From assembly GCA_036389375.1 (NCBI GenBank), contig DASVQA010000005.1, forward strand, positions 1-9,878: a DNA stretch of 9,878 nucleotides, read 5' to 3'. A program made the translations under genes and the position numbers. Source of the DNA: QHXQ01 sp036389375 (GTDB lineage Bacteria; Acidobacteriota; Blastocatellia; Pyrinomonadales; Pyrinomonadaceae). Below are positions 1 to 6,431 of this stretch, piece by piece. Under the pieces are notes generated by a model. That model saw only the letters and a program-made list of their open reading frames with translations. It ran no database searches and was not told the origin of the DNA. Every line of letters begins with the position of its first letter. Within the stretch, counting starts at the first letter, position 1.

Positions 1-197
1 CCGTCGTCATGTTCACCTCAAACGATTGTAGTGAAGAGGCCGCCGGAGTCGGGGCGAACGCTTACCTGAAGAAGCCCGCCGGGATTAAAGACCTGCTCGA
101 CACCTGTTACCGCGTCATGAATCACCCGGCCCGCGCCGAGGCAGACGTAGACGAACCACGGCGTATGCCCAGAGAAGTAGTTAAAAGGGCACACTGA
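1..197 (+). CDS. Response regulator receiver (CheY-like) protein, C-terminal part only
   Basis: This is the 3' end of a gene that starts before the window. The frame is open from base 3 and ends with TGA at 195-197. The visible peptide reads VVMFTSND, then GANAYLKKP. This matches the end of a receiver domain: the beta-4 strand with the conserved Thr/Ser, then the beta-5 Lys-Pro motif, whose lysine codon is near base 72. The phospho-acceptor Asp lies upstream and is not visible. A charged tail of roughly 25 residues follows the last receiver helix and no output domain follows, so this is either a stand-alone receiver or the C-terminal receiver of a larger protein such as a hybrid kinase. In the family, such proteins take a phosphoryl group from a histidine kinase. 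The partner is unknown. The ATG at base 9 is an internal methionine, not a start. Confidence 0.75.
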   Translation, partial: VVMFTSNDCSEEAAGVGANAYLKKPAGIKDLLDTCYRVMNHPARAEADVDEPRRMPREVVKRAH

Positions 198-309
198 GCG
201 CGCGTTTAAGACCCGGCGCGAGTTTGGTGTCCGCAAGTACCTAACGCGAGCGAGTTCTGCCTTGCAGCCGCAGGCAATTCGCGCCGCACACAAGTTAACG
301 GCCGCGTCA

Positions 310-346
310 CAGGCCCGAGCGCTTATCCTCCGCGCGCTCGGGCCTG
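310..346 (+). terminator. Strong GC hairpin, possible terminator of the receiver gene
   Basis: A perfect 13-bp inverted repeat (arms 310-322 and 334-346, CAGGCCCGAGCGC and its complement) flanks an 11-nt loop. It starts 113 nt after the receiver stop codon. A T5 run occurs at 363-367, but 16 nt after the stem, so this is not a textbook intrinsic terminator. It may still end transcription from upstream, or it may be an RNA-stability structure or a protein-binding palindrome. The stem is seen directly; the function is inferred. Confidence 0.45.
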
Positions 347-363
347 ACGTGTTTGTGGCGCGT

Positions 364-394
364 TTTTCAGCGCGCGCGCGAATTGTGCTAGGAT
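364..394 (+). promoter_or_regulatory. Probable promoter of the folD operon (extended -10)
   Basis: TGCTAGGAT at 386-394 is an extended -10 (TG, one base, TAGGAT; 4 of 6 matches to TATAAT). A weak -35-like TTTTCA lies at 364-369, giving a spacer of 19 nt; TTTCAG one base later would give 18. The spacer contains an alternating GC run (370-380). Transcription would begin near 400, leaving a leader of about 16 nt before the folD ATG. No strong ribosome-binding site is seen in that leader. Confidence 0.5.
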
Positions 395-416
395 GCCGCC
401 GACCCGGTAAACGATC

Positions 417-1367
417 ATGACGGCCACGATGAGTGAAGACCGGCGCGCGGCGTTGCTCGACGGCGCGCGCGTAGCCGAAGAGATTAAGGCCGAGGCTGCG
501 GCTGAGGTCGCGGCCCTTGCGCGCACGCACGCCGTCCAGCCCGGTCTCGCCGTCGTGCGCGTCGGCGACGACCCGGCTTCGGCCGTCTACGTGCGCAACA
601 AGGTTCGCACCTCTGAGCAGTTAGGGCTGCACTCCGAGCAACATGCGCTGCCCGCCGAGACTACGACCGAGCAACTGCTCGCGCTCGTCGCCGCGCTAAA
701 CAGTCGCGCTGAGATTGACGGCATACTGGTGCAGTTGCCGCTGCCGCCGCAGATTGACGAACAGCGCGTGCTTGCGGCCATTGAGCCGGGCAAAGACGTA
801 GATGGTTTTCATCCGCTCAACGTCGGCAATCTTGTGCTCGGCCGCCCGGCCTTCGTGCCTTGCACGCCGGCCGGCATCTACGAACTGCTCAAGCGCGAAG
901 GGATAGAGATGCGCGGCGCGCACGCGTGTATCGTCGGGCGCAGTCAGATCGTCGGCCGCCCGATGGCGCAACTGCTGTTGCACGCGGATGCCACTGTTAC
1001 CATCTGCCATTCGCGGACGCGCGACCTTGCCGCCATTACGCGCACTGCCGACATACTCGTTGCGGCGGTCGGGCGCGCGGGCCTCATCCGCGCCGCGCAT
1101 GTCAAACCCGGCGCGACGGTGATTGATGTCGGGATGAACAAGATCACAGACGAGCAGACGGCGCGCGAACTCTACGGCCCGCGCGCGGCGGAACGGCTCG
1201 AAGTGATCCGGCGGCGCGGCTACACGCTCTGCGGCGACGTGCATCCGGCGGAAGTCGAAGCGGTGGCGGGGCGGTTGACGCCTGTGCCCGGCGGCGTCGG
1301 GCCGCTGACGGTGGCGATGTTGATGCGGAACACGCTGCTCGCGGCGCGGCGGCGGCGCGGGCTGTGA
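417..1367 (+). CDS. folD: Bifunctional methylenetetrahydrofolate dehydrogenase / methenyltetrahydrofolate cyclohydrolase
   Basis: This cytosolic enzyme interconverts 5,10-methylene-THF, 5,10-methenyl-THF and 10-formyl-THF using NADP, supplying one-carbon units for purines and formyl-Met. All family hallmarks are visible in the 316 residues: YVRNK with the catalytic lysine at K62, GILVQLPLP (101-109, Q106), KDVDGFHP (126-133, D129), PCTP (148-151), the Rossmann motif VGRSQIVGRP (173-182), and TPVPGGVGPLT near the C-terminus (288-298). It is longer than the usual 280-300 residues, partly because about 31 residues separate DVGMN (237-241) from GDVHP (273-277), where E. coli FolD has about 8. The ATG at 417 is taken as the start, 16 nt after the predicted transcription start; a second ATG at 429 is in frame and equally possible. 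The stop lies 9 nt before coaE, so the two are very likely cotranscribed. Confidence 0.96.
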   Translation: MTATMSEDRRAALLDGARVAEEIKAEAAAEVAALARTHAVQPGLAVVRVGDDPASAVYVRNKVRTSEQLGLHSEQHALPAETTTEQLLALVAALNSRAEIDGILVQLPLPPQIDEQRVLAAIEPGKDVDGFHPLNVGNLVLGRPAFVPCTPAGIYELLKREGIEMRGAHACIVGRSQIVGRPMAQLLLHADATVTICHSRTRDLAAITRTADILVAAVGRAGLIRAAHVKPGATVIDVGMNKITDEQTARELYGPRAAERLEVIRRRGYTLCGDVHPAEVEAVAGRLTPVPGGVGPLTVAMLMRNTLLAARRRRGL

Positions 1368-1376
1368 GTGTAGGAG

Positions 1377-1994
1377 ATGCTGCAAGTCGGTCTCACCGGC
1401 TCAATCGCCGTCGGCAAGTCTTACGTCGCGCGCGTGCTGGCGGAACTCGGCTGTCACGTGCTCGATGCTGACGCGACGGCGCGCGAGGTGGTTGCGCCCG
1501 GCACGCTTGGCCTGCAAAAGATCGTCGAGGCGTTCGGCGCAGAGATATTGAACGGGGCGGGCGCGCTGGATCGCGCGAAACTCGGCCGCATCGTCTTCGC
1601 TGACGAGGGCGCGCGCATACGGCTCAACGCCTTGCTGCACCCGCTCATCATGGCCGCGCAGGACGGATGGCTGCGGGCGCAAGCGGCAACAGACCCGCGC
1701 GGCGTTGCGGTGGTAGAGGCGGCGTTGATGATCGAGTCGGGCGGCTACCGGCGTTTCGCCAAGCTGATCGTCGTGCATTGTCAACCTGAAGTGCAGCTTG
1801 AGCGTTTGATGGCGCGCGCGCAGATCACGCAGGCGGAAGCGGCGCAACGCATCGCCGCGCAGATGCCGCAGGCGGAGAAAATGGGCTACGCGGATTTTCT
1901 GATTGACACGTCGGCCGGGTTTGATGCTGCGCGCAGAGCGACGGAGACGGTTTACGCGAAACTATGTGCGCTGGCGGCCGGCGATAACTCTTAG
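1377..1994 (+). CDS. coaE: Dephospho-CoA kinase
   Basis: CoaE phosphorylates the 3'-OH of the ribose in dephospho-CoA with ATP, the final step of coenzyme A synthesis, in the cytosol. The 205-residue length is normal. The P-loop GSIAVGKS is at residues 8-15 (K14, S15). It is followed by the substrate-binding DADATAREV (30-38), GALDRAKLGRIVF (62-74) with LHPLI just after, the acidic VVEAALMIESG (112-122) where many homologues have PLLFE, and the lid/C-terminal ARAQIT...QMPQAEKMGYADFLIDTSG-like block (146-181). The start is fixed by an in-frame TAG at 1371-1373, so ATG 1377 is the first usable codon. An AGGAG sits directly against that ATG with zero spacing, which is too close for a normal Shine-Dalgarno site. 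Initiation may therefore depend on coupling with folD, which ends 9 nt upstream. Confidence 0.95.
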   Translation: MLQVGLTGSIAVGKSYVARVLAELGCHVLDADATAREVVAPGTLGLQKIVEAFGAEILNGAGALDRAKLGRIVFADEGARIRLNALLHPLIMAAQDGWLRAQAATDPRGVAVVEAALMIESGGYRRFAKLIVVHCQPEVQLERLMARAQITQAEAAQRIAAQMPQAEKMGYADFLIDTSAGFDAARRATETVYAKLCALAAGDNS

Positions 1995-2010
1995 GCAGAT
2001 ATAGGCAGAT
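1991..2010 (+). repeat. Short tandem duplication between coaE and the binding-protein gene
   Basis: A 10-bp unit with core TAGGCAGAT occurs twice in direct succession (1991-2000 and 2001-2010, differing at the first base). The first copy contains the coaE stop codon. It looks like a small slippage duplication; no function is evident. Confidence 0.6.
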
Positions 2011-2019
2011 TGTTGCGCG

Positions 2020-3963
2020 ATGAAAAAAGGCTACTGGCTCAGGCACAATTTGCTTCGTTGGCGCGGCAGATTGTCCGTGCTCGTGGCCGTGTCGCTGGTC
2101 GCCTTCAGTGGCGGCTGTTTTGAACCGGAAGAGGGCGCGCTCTATTACGGCGCGGTGCGCGTGCCGGGGCAGCAGGAGTTTCGTTGGAGCGACGGCGGCC
2201 TGCCGCAGACGTTCGACCCGGCGTTCGCCGCCGCGCCGCCGGACACTGATGCCGTGCGTGCGCTCTTTGAAGGGCTAACCGATTACGACCCGCAGACGCT
2301 CGCGCCCGTTGCCGGTGTGGCGGCACGCTGGGATTCGTCGGCGGACAAGCGCATCTGGACGTTCTACCTGCGGCGCGATGCGCGTTGGTCAAACGGCACG
2401 CCGGTCACGGCGCAGGACTTTATCCGTTCATGGCAGCGCACGCTGCGTCTCGGCGAACGTGCGCCCCATGCCAAACTGCTCAACAACATCGTCGGCGCAA
2501 GCATGCTCGTTGCGCCGCCTCGTCTGTCGCTGCCGGCCGTGCCGGCTTCGTCGCCCACGCCGGCCCAAACGCAAACAAGCAACGCGGCGGCAACGCCAAA
2601 CGAAAGTACGCAAGGGCAGACGGCGGTTGCTACGCCCACGCCCGAAGCGGGCCGGGCAAACGCAAACCCGGCCGCCACGCCTGCGCCTGCTTTCGGCGTC
2701 GAAGCCATTGACGATTTCACGCTGCGCGTGCGTCTGCAAGTGCCGGATAAGAATTTTCCGGCGCTGGTCGCGCATCCTGTCTTCCGACCCGTGCCGCAGC
2801 CGAGCAGCGAGCCGTCGGTAGCGAGCGATGCCACCGCGCCGCGCCCGCAGGCGCAAACTCCGGCCGACGAATTGAAGCCGCCGGTTGTCTCTAACGGCGC
2901 GTTCCATCTGGCCAAGCTGACGCGTGATAACGTCGTGCTCGAACGCGCGCAGAACTATTGGAATGCCGGCGCGGTTGCGCTTGAGCGTGTGCGTTTCCTG
3001 AATCTGCCCGACACCGAAGCGGCGCTGGCGGCTTATCGCAGCGGCGAAGTGGACGCCGTCACCAACGTGAGCGTCGAGCCGCTCGTGGTCAAACTACTCG
3101 CCTCCTACAAGGATTTCCGCCGCGCGACCTACGGCGCTTTGACCTATTACGAGTTCAACACCACGCGCCCGCCCTTCGACGACCTGCGCGTGCGGGCCGC
3201 ACTCTCGCTCGCCGTTGACCGCACGCGTCTGAGTGCCGACACGCTCGACAACGCGACCGAACCGGCCGAGAAGTTTCTGCCGACGACCGACGCGGACAAA
3301 GAACAGCCGGCGCGCAAAGATGACGATGCGCCCGCGCCGGTCGGTTACGACGTGGCGCGCGCGCAGCGGCTACTTGCCGAAGCCGGTTATGCCGGCGGCG
3401 CAGGCTTCCCGCGCGTGCGGTTGCTCGTCAACCGCAACGAACAGCACCGCGCGGTAGCGCAAGCCATCGCCAACATGTGGCACACCGCGCTCGGCATCGA
3501 AGCGGAGATCGTGCAGAAGAGTTGGGACGATTACGAGGCGGCGCTGCATACAGGTGACTACGACGTAGCGCGGCGCAGCATGGTCTTGCAGACGACGGAT
3601 GAAGAGACTAACATGCGCGCCATCTTCGCGCCGACAGGGCCGGCGCTGCAAACTGCCGTTGCGCCGCAGTCTGCGGCAGCCAACCCGCCCGCGCATACGG
3701 AAGGGGCGACGGCAGCGACAACGGCCCACGCGGAGACCACGCCGGCCGCCGCGCCGCCGCAGATATTGACGGAGCGCGACGCGCTGCGCGAATTGCCCGC
3801 GATGCCCGTCTATTTCGCTTCCTCTTACGCGCTCGTCAAACCTTACGTCAGCGGCTTCGACGCGAACCTGCTCGACGCGCCAGCCCTACAGCGCGTCCGC
3901 ATAGACACCGGCTGGCAGTCGCCGCCCGGCTTCAGCGCCACGCTGAGCACGTTCCCTCATTAA
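2020..3963 (+). CDS. Peptide-type ABC transporter solute-binding lipoprotein (SBP_bac_5 family)
   Basis: This is the extracytoplasmic binding component of an Opp/Dpp-like importer. It probably binds peptides, but related proteins bind nickel, sugars or other solutes. A signal peptide occupies about residues 1-32: basic start, hydrophobic core LSVLVAVSLVAF, then SGGC with C33 as the likely lipidated cysteine. The -3 residue is Ser rather than the usual Leu, so the lipobox is imperfect. Family features follow: QTFDPAF (63-69), ALFEGLTDYDP (81-91), WTFYLRRDARWSNGTPVTAQDF (113-134, split here by eye), SNGAFHL (291-297), YWN (313-315), PPFDDLRVRAALSLAVDR (384-401), AQRLLAEAGY (448-457) and LVKPYVSGFD (605-614). 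Three low-complexity inserts interrupt the fold (about 164-222, 255-287 and 541-580). The last stands where homologues have the NPEYDALL-type segment. The gene lies 25 nt after coaE and 41 nt before the first ATPase gene. Ligand identity is not deducible. Confidence 0.88.
   Translation: MKKGYWLRHNLLRWRGRLSVLVAVSLVAFSGGCFEPEEGALYYGAVRVPGQQEFRWSDGGLPQTFDPAFAAAPPDTDAVRALFEGLTDYDPQTLAPVAGVAARWDSSADKRIWTFYLRRDARWSNGTPVTAQDFIRSWQRTLRLGERAPHAKLLNNIVGASMLVAPPRLSLPAVPASSPTPAQTQTSNAAATPNESTQGQTAVATPTPEAGRANANPAATPAPAFGVEAIDDFTLRVRLQVPDKNFPALVAHPVFRPVPQPSSEPSVASDATAPRPQAQTPADELKPPVVSNGAFHLAKLTRDNVVLERAQNYWNAGAVALERVRFLNLPDTEAALAAYRSGEVDAVTNVSVEPLVVKLLASYKDFRRATYGALTYYEFNTTRPPFDDLRVRAALSLAVDRTRLSADTLDNATEPAEKFLPTTDADKEQPARKDDDAPAPVGYDVARAQRLLAEAGYAGGAGFPRVRLLVNRNEQHRAVAQAIANMWHTALGIEAEIVQKSWDDYEAALHTGDYDVARRSMVLQTTDEETNMRAIFAPTGPALQTAVAPQSAAANPPAHTEGATAATTAHAETTPAAAPPQILTERDALRELPAMPVYFASSYALVKPYVSGFDANLLDAPALQRVRIDTGWQSPPGFSATLSTFPH
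2509..2685 (+). other. Pro/Ala/Thr/Gln-rich low-complexity insert 1 in the binding protein
   Basis: Residues about 164-222 consist almost entirely of P, A, T, S, Q, N and G, with repeated PTPAQ-, ATPN- and PTPE-like pieces. This resembles a disordered linker inserted into lobe I of the solute-binding fold, between LLNNIVGAS and FGVEAIDDFTLRV. The DNA is locally rich in short ACGCC/AACGC pieces, which suggests growth by slippage. The boundaries are approximate. Confidence 0.65.
3640..3759 (+). other. Ala/Thr/Pro-rich low-complexity insert 3 in the binding protein
   Basis: Residues about 541-580 are mostly A, T, P, H and Q, between MRAIFAPTGPALQ and ILTERDALRELPAMPVYF. In SBP_bac_5 proteins this position normally carries a structured segment (typically with an N-P-x-Y/F-D motif and a helix ending near the xPxxP/Yxx strand). 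I see no trace of it here, so this looks like replacement rather than simple insertion. Confidence 0.55.
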
Positions 3964-4004
3964 ACTAAAGCGCACGAACTCGATCAGCTTGCGGCAGTAA
4001 TGAC

Positions 4005-5000
4005 ATGCTTCTCTCGGTCAAAGACCTGCGGACTTACTTTGAGACCGAGGACGGCGTGGTGAAAGCCGTGGACGGCGTGAGCTTCGAGTTGCGCGCGGGC
4101 GAGACGCTGGGCGTCGTCGGCGAGTCGGGGTCTGGGAAATCGGTTATGAGCCTTTCGCTGCTGCGTCTCATTCCGCAGCCGCCGGGCCGCATCGCAGCGG
4201 GCGAAGTGCGCTTTCAAGGGCAGGAGATGATGGCGCTCTCCGACGCGCAGGTGCGCCGGATACGCGGCAAGCGCATCGGCATGATCTTTCAAGACCCGAT
4301 GACTTCGCTCAATCCGTTCATGCGTATCGCGCCGCAGTTGACGGAGACGACGCGGCTGCATCTCGGGCACACAAAGGCGGAGGCAACCGCGCACGCCGTC
4401 CAGATGCTCGAACTCGTCGGCATCCCCGACGCGCGCGCGCACATGGACAGTTATCCGCACGAGTTGTCGGGCGGCATGCGCCAGCGCGTCATGATCGCTA
4501 TGGCGCTGGCGTGCCGGCCGGAACTGCTCATCGCGGACGAACCGACGACCGCGCTCGACGTAACCATACAGGCGCAGATTCTTGAACTCATCAAACGCCT
4601 GAAGGAACAGACGGGCGCAAGCGTCATGCTCATCACGCACGATCTGGGCGTGGTCGCAGGCATGACCGACCGCGTCATCGTCATGTATGCCGGGCGCGTC
4701 TTCGAGCAAGCGCCGACGCGCGCACTGTTCGCCCGGCCCGGCAATCCCTACACGCGCGGGCTGCTGCGCTCCGTGCCCAATCCGGCTGAGCCGCACGATG
4801 CGCCGCTCTACCAGATACCGGGCTTGCCGCCCGACCCGGCGCATCTGCCTATGGGTTGTCCCTTCGCGCCCCGCTGCGCCCGCGCAGAGGAACTATGCCG
4901 GCGCGATTTCCCGCCCTTCGTGCAACTGGCGGACGAGCATTATTCGCTCTGCCATTTTGCGGCGGAAGTTTACGCGGAGGCTAAGCGCGAGGACGCATGA
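4005..5000 (+). CDS. ABC transporter ATP-binding protein, OppD/DppD-like
   Basis: This is one of the two cytosolic ATPases that power an Opp/Dpp-family importer. Motifs run in normal order through 331 residues: Walker A GESGSGKS (39-46), Q-loop FQDPMTSLNP (95-104, Q96), signature LSGGM (154-158), Walker B LLIADEP (174-180, E179 catalytic), D-loop ALD (183-185) and switch H212 in ITHD. The C-terminal oligo_HPY region contains NPYTRGLL and four cysteines (C285, C291, C298, C316), a pattern that in some OppD homologues ligates a [4Fe-4S] cluster. The ATG at 4005 gives the typical start, MLLSVKDLRTYF. No clear Shine-Dalgarno site precedes it, and it begins 41 nt after the binding-protein gene. 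The stop overlaps the next start as ATGA (4997-5000), implying translational coupling with the partner ATPase. OppD versus DppD cannot be separated from sequence alone. Confidence 0.94.
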   Translation: MLLSVKDLRTYFETEDGVVKAVDGVSFELRAGETLGVVGESGSGKSVMSLSLLRLIPQPPGRIAAGEVRFQGQEMMALSDAQVRRIRGKRIGMIFQDPMTSLNPFMRIAPQLTETTRLHLGHTKAEATAHAVQMLELVGIPDARAHMDSYPHELSGGMRQRVMIAMALACRPELLIADEPTTALDVTIQAQILELIKRLKEQTGASVMLITHDLGVVAGMTDRVIVMYAGRVFEQAPTRALFARPGNPYTRGLLRSVPNPAEPHDAPLYQIPGLPPDPAHLPMGCPFAPRCARAEELCRRDFPPFVQLADEHYSLCHFAAEVYAEAKREDA

Positions 5001-6163
5001 GCATGCAACCGGCTACGCACACACAGGCAATGGCTCAGCCGCCGACGATAGATCGACCGCGCGCCGCTGGCGGCGAGAAACCGCTCGTTGAAATCCGCGA
5101 TCTAAAAGTTCATTTCAAACTCGACGGCGGCGTGTTCAACAGACTGACGGGCCGCGCCACCGTGCCGCGTCTGGTCAGAGCGGTGGACGGCGTCACGCTT
5201 GACATCATGCCGGGCGAGACGTTGGGGCTGGTGGGTGAATCCGGCTGCGGTAAATCCACGCTGGGGCGCGCGCTCCTGCGGCTGACCGAACCGACGGGCG
5301 GGCAAGTGCTGTTTCGCGGCGACGATCTCGCCCGCCTCACGCGCAGCGAGTTGCGCGCGGCGCGACGGCACATGCAGATGATCTTTCAAGACCCTTATGC
5401 GAGTTTGAATCCGCGCATGACCGTCGGTCAGATCATCGGTGAGCCGCTCGACGCGTTCCGTCTGGTCGGCACGCGGGTGGAGCGTGCGGCGCGCGTCGCG
5501 GAGTTGATGCGGACGGTGGGCCTCAGCCCGCGTTTCATCAAGCGTTATCCGCGCGAGTTCTCCGGCGGGCAGCGCCAGCGCATCGGCATTGCGCGTGCGC
5601 TCGCCGTCAGCCCGGCCTTTATCGTCGCCGACGAACCGCTCTCCGCGCTCGACGTGTCCATACAGGCGCAGATCATCAACCTGCTCGAACAGTTGCAGCG
5701 CGAGCGCCAGCTAACCTATCTCTTCATCACGCACGACCTGCGCGCCGTCCGGCGCGTCGCGGAGCGCGTCGCCGTGATGTACCTCGGCCAAGTGGTGGAA
5801 CTTGCGCCCGCCCGTGCGCTCTACGACGAGCCTTTGATGCCGTACACGAAGGCGCTCATCTCGGCCGTGCCCGTGCCCGATCCTGAGATTGAAGCGCGCC
5901 GCCGGCGCATCGTGCTCGTGGGCGACGTGCCTTCGCCGGTCAACCCGCCGCACGGTTGCCGCTTCCACCCGCGCTGCCCGTTTGCCATCCCCGCATGTCA
6001 GGCGGTCGAACCGGCGCTCGTCGAGATTAAACCGCACCACTTCGCGGCGTGTATTCGCATCAGTCCGGCCGAGCCGCACATCGAGCGGGTCGCGCCGGGC
6101 GCTGCGCCGGGTCTGGCTGAAGATGGGGCGCGCGATTTTGCGGTGAAAAACACAGGCGATTGA
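4997..6163 (+). CDS. ABC transporter ATP-binding protein, OppF/DppF-like
   Basis: This is the second ATPase of the importer, expected to pair with the preceding OppD-like subunit on the cytosolic face. The 388 residues contain an N-terminal polar extension of about 28 residues, then LVEIRDLKVHFKL. Next come the VFNRLTG...VRAVDGV segment typical of OppF (46-66), Walker A GESGCGKS (80-87), Q-loop FQDPYASLNP (130-139), signature FSGGQ (188-192), Walker B IVADEP (209-214, E213), ALD (217-219) and switch H246. The oligo_HPY end has PYTKALISAVP and four cysteines (C321, C327, C334, C352) with exactly the spacing seen in the OppD-like neighbour. It is longer than typical OppF (about 330) because of the N-terminal extension and a loose tail after C352. 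The ATG at 4997 overlaps the upstream stop; ATG 5003, two codons on, is an alternative. Confidence 0.94.
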   Translation: MSMQPATHTQAMAQPPTIDRPRAAGGEKPLVEIRDLKVHFKLDGGVFNRLTGRATVPRLVRAVDGVTLDIMPGETLGLVGESGCGKSTLGRALLRLTEPTGGQVLFRGDDLARLTRSELRAARRHMQMIFQDPYASLNPRMTVGQIIGEPLDAFRLVGTRVERAARVAELMRTVGLSPRFIKRYPREFSGGQRQRIGIARALAVSPAFIVADEPLSALDVSIQAQIINLLEQLQRERQLTYLFITHDLRAVRRVAERVAVMYLGQVVELAPARALYDEPLMPYTKALISAVPVPDPEIEARRRRIVLVGDVPSPVNPPHGCRFHPRCPFAIPACQAVEPALVEIKPHHFAACIRISPAEPHIERVAPGAAPGLAEDGARDFAVKNTGD

Positions 6164-6266
6164 GCGTTTACAAAAGCGTTGGCCGAAAGTCTCCACAGTC
6201 AACGCGCCGCCGCCGGCGTAAAGCCCTTCAATGGCATAAGTTTACTTCTTAGGCCAGCGAAGACAC

Positions 6267-6295
6267 TTGTCTCTTATTAGCCGGACATTTATACT
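6267..6295 (+). promoter_or_regulatory. Probable sigma70-type promoter of the GGDEF operon
   Basis: TTGTCT (6267-6272, 4 of 6 to TTGACA) and TATACT (6290-6295, 5 of 6 to TATAAT) are separated by exactly 17 nt. This is the best promoter-like pair in the window, and it lies in the only long gap before the cyclase gene. Transcription would start near 6302, leaving about 130 nt of leader before ATG 6432. It shows that the signalling genes can be expressed independently of the transporter operon. Confidence 0.6.
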
Positions 6296-6335
6296 GCGGG
6301 GTAGGGCAATTGGCCGCGTGGCCTAACCGGCTTTC

Positions 6336-6386
6336 CTGAACAGCGCCCCCCAAACTTCGCGCTGTTCAGTCCGCACTCTGCGGACT
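6336..6386 (+). promoter_or_regulatory. Two adjacent hairpins in the leader of the GGDEF gene
   Basis: Hairpin A is a perfect 11-bp inverted repeat (6336-6346 and 6359-6369, CTGAACAGCGC and its complement) around a 12-nt C-rich loop. Hairpin B is a perfect 7-bp repeat (6368-6374 and 6380-6386, AGTCCGC/GCGGACT) with a 5-nt loop. They share bases 6368-6369. No T-tract follows either, so intrinsic termination is unlikely. They could be RNA elements controlling translation or stability of the leader, or hairpin A could act as a DNA operator. I could not match them to a known riboswitch class. The rest of the 6164-6431 gap shows no reading frame worth calling. Confidence 0.5.
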
Positions 6387-6431
6387 TACCCTCGACCCAC
6401 TTTGCAGGTTTTGACCAACTCGAAACGACGA

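Noticed and set aside
18..530. 170-residue open frame on the - strand across the receiver tail and folD start
   Set aside because: It crosses two supported + strand genes and the promoter region, and its product has no recognisable feature.
2309..2821. 170-residue + strand frame inside the binding-protein gene
   Set aside because: It is an out-of-frame Arg-rich shadow; the overlapping frame has a signal peptide and SBP_bac_5 motifs.
3984..4844. 286-residue open frame on the - strand
   Set aside because: It is antisense to the OppD-like ATPase, which has every ABC motif. The - strand product is Arg/His-rich with no domain.
6176..6219. Weak inverted repeats after the OppF-like gene as a terminator
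   Set aside because: The stems are only 4-6 bp with large loops and no T-tract, so I cannot support a terminator for the transporter operon here.
6302..6431. c-di-GMP (GEMM) riboswitch in the leader of the cyclase gene
   Set aside because: This was attractive because of the gene it precedes, but I cannot find the conserved GEMM sequence blocks or the two-helix layout. The hairpins are reported without a class.
6402..6431. TTG start for the cyclase, adding 10 residues
   Set aside because: No ribosome-binding site precedes it and the extra residues add nothing recognisable. ATG 6432 is the simpler start, though TTG cannot be excluded.
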